Both the position numbers and the translations under genes were made by a program. 64,000 bases of DNA. Origin: Amycolatopsis sp. NBRC 101858 (GTDB lineage: Bacteria; Actinomycetota; Actinomycetes; Mycobacteriales; Pseudonocardiaceae). The stretch spans positions 226,558 through 290,557 of the forward strand of contig NZ_BSTD01000004.1 of the NCBI RefSeq assembly GCF_030269325.1, in the 5' to 3' direction. Shown here piece by piece: positions 62,985 through 64,000 of this stretch (position 1 is its first letter; each line of letters starts with the position of its first letter). The notes beneath the pieces were generated by a model, which was not told the origin of the DNA, did not search any database, and saw only the letters and a list, made by a program, of their open reading frames with translations.

Positions 62985-64000
62985 TCAGCCGGGTTCGGTT
63001 CGCCGGAGCACGACCTTGGAGTCCCCGATCCCCTCGACTTCGGGGAATTCACCGCCCAATGCGGCCGAGACCCGGGTGCTGAGCCGCAGCAGTTCCGGCG
63101 CGTGCACCGCGTCGCCGGCGATCCAGCTGCGCCGGGCTCTGCCACCCATGCTCGTCACGATGCGGTTGAAGTCGGCGGCGTCGACCACATACATATCCAC
63201 GTCGAAGTTCCTGACGTTGAACGCGGTGAGCCCTTTTTGTCGACCACGGAAACCGGTAAGGACGCTACCTCGGTAGGATATCGGGTTGCTGTTGTACTTG
63301 AAACCGCCGACGATATCCGCGATGCGCTTTTTCTTGCTCAGCCACTCTTGTTCCCAGATTTCCCAGCCCTTGGTGTTTATCGTCTCGTCTATCCGCTCGG
63401 GAGACAGGTCGGCTATGCCTGTCTTCGCTGCCCATTTGTTCAAGTTCTGCAGTCGGAGCTGCGCGGCGTCGGTCATGTCGCGGATGGCGGCGAGGGCATC
63501 CGGCTCGCGTTGTGGGCGTGCGCTGGGCCCCGGGTACCACTTCTTGTAGATCGCGCGGTAGGTCATCACGTGCTCTTGAACGAACGAGTCGATGCTGGGG
63601 AGTATGTGCTCCTCATACCTCTGCTTGATACCGGGATCCTTGATCGACTCGATATAGTGCTTGAAGAAGATGAGCCGGCTGTGCGCCCGGCTGAACATCG
63701 TTTCCAGGTCGTGGGGTTGGGTTGACGCCATCGTCACCTGGACGTCGTCCCCGTGCGGCGCCAAGGTCAGCGTGTGAGACTCGCCCGCCATGGCGAATGG
63801 AACCTTGACCGTCGGCCGCTTGCTGTCCGGGCGCGGCTCGTCCTTCGATGGCGTTTTTTCGGGCTTCTTGCTGAACTTGTCCTTGACCTTCTTGCCGAGA
63901 GCCTTCAGCTTGGCCCAAACCTTCTTGGCCAACCCGACGATCTTCCCGATCACCCAGTCAATAGCCTTGTTCACCGGCCGAGCGAGCTTCTGGAAGATCT
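62985..64000 (-). CDS. C-terminal part of a probable eCIS cargo/polymorphic toxin, cut by the window end
   Basis: The frame is open through 64000, so the true start lies outside; the visible 330-odd residues are the C-terminus. Reading in from the edge: KLARPVNKAIDWVIGKIVG and a Lys-rich amphipathic stretch (AKKVWAKLKALGKKVKDKFS), a Pro/Lys linker, a helical region with FSRAHSRLIFFKHYIESI, then a C-terminal domain with YRGSVLTGFRGRQKGLTAF and FDVDMYVVDAADFNRIV. GS followed by D-x-D resembles a nucleotidyltransferase-fold toxin. The pre-toxin helix is like that after DUF4157 in eCIS effectors; DUF4157 would lie beyond the edge. Low GC and convergent position next to the injection operon point to acquired cargo. 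Confidence 0.7.
   Translation of the reverse strand, partial: IFQKLARPVNKAIDWVIGKIVGLAKKVWAKLKALGKKVKDKFSKKPEKTPSKDEPRPDSKRPTVKVPFAMAGESHTLTLAPHGDDVQVTMASTQPHDLETMFSRAHSRLIFFKHYIESIKDPGIKQRYEEHILPSIDSFVQEHVMTYRAIYKKWYPGPSARPQREPDALAAIRDMTDAAQLRLQNLNKWAAKTGIADLSPERIDETINTKGWEIWEQEWLSKKKRIADIVGGFKYNSNPISYRGSVLTGFRGRQKGLTAFNVRNFDVDMYVVDAADFNRIVTSMGGRARRSWIAGDAVHAPELLRLSTRVSAALGGEFPEVEGIGDSKVVLRRTEPG

Overview
The window is 64 kb of very GC-rich chromosomal DNA with many GTG starts, four-base stop/start overlaps and actinobacterial families (roadblock proteins, a PknB-type kinase, a SARP-type regulator, a DtxR/IdeR-like iron box). It reads as a filamentous actinomycete of the Pseudonocardiaceae; Amycolatopsis is my best guess, from the style of the intergenic palindromes, but no rRNA or other marker in the window proves it. 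I saw no tRNA, rRNA, CRISPR array or insertion sequence.

Layout. 1-9.2 kb: a small operon for a ring-fission-type pathway (carboxymuconolactone decarboxylase-like protein and two fumarylacetoacetate hydrolase-fold proteins), two roadblock/LC7 proteins, a VOC protein and an alpha/beta hydrolase opposite a TetR regulator with a palindromic operator, a membrane GT-C glycosyltransferase, and a TetR/FAD-monooxygenase pair with two identical-type operators. 9.2-10.6 kb: a 42-residue Asp/Asn/Gly-rich peptide gene directly followed by a JmjC/cupin oxygenase, which looks like a peptide-modification system. 10.7-24.1 kb: sucrase/ferredoxin-like iron protein under an iron box, Ser/Thr kinase, secreted beta-helix protein, FHA protein, MmpS-like lipoprotein, MerR/Old Yellow Enzyme pair, NAD kinase, a tandem-repeat region, a membrane-anchored GTPase with a partner, and a secreted GH2 enzyme with two AbfB domains. 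24.3-36.7 kb: catabolism, with a 3-oxoacid CoA-transferase under an IclR regulator, an IclR-controlled operon (SnoaL-like protein, two SDRs, a FAD dehydrogenase, an MFS carrier), and the tyrosine/homogentisate operon (hmgA, an unnamed gene, fahA) next to a MarR regulator. 36.7-38.5 kb: intergenic repeats, a SARP-type regulator and a tiny ORF.

38.5-62.4 kb is one tightly coupled operon of about 20 genes for an extracellular contractile injection system (eCIS): tail terminator, two sheaths, two tubes, LysM baseplate protein, hub and spike as separate genes, gp25-like wedge, two baseplate-J-type proteins, a tail-protein-I-like protein, three related FHGQLL-type proteins (two of them Cys-rich), a putative tape measure and an AAA+ ATPase. 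There are no head, portal, terminase or lysis genes, so this is not a prophage.

62.5-64 kb, on the opposite strand and clearly lower in GC, is the 3' end of a large toxin-like protein with a nucleotidyltransferase-like C-terminus and, downstream of it, a small gene that could be its immunity protein. It is most simply read as the cargo of the injection system. The toxin gene runs off the end of the window.
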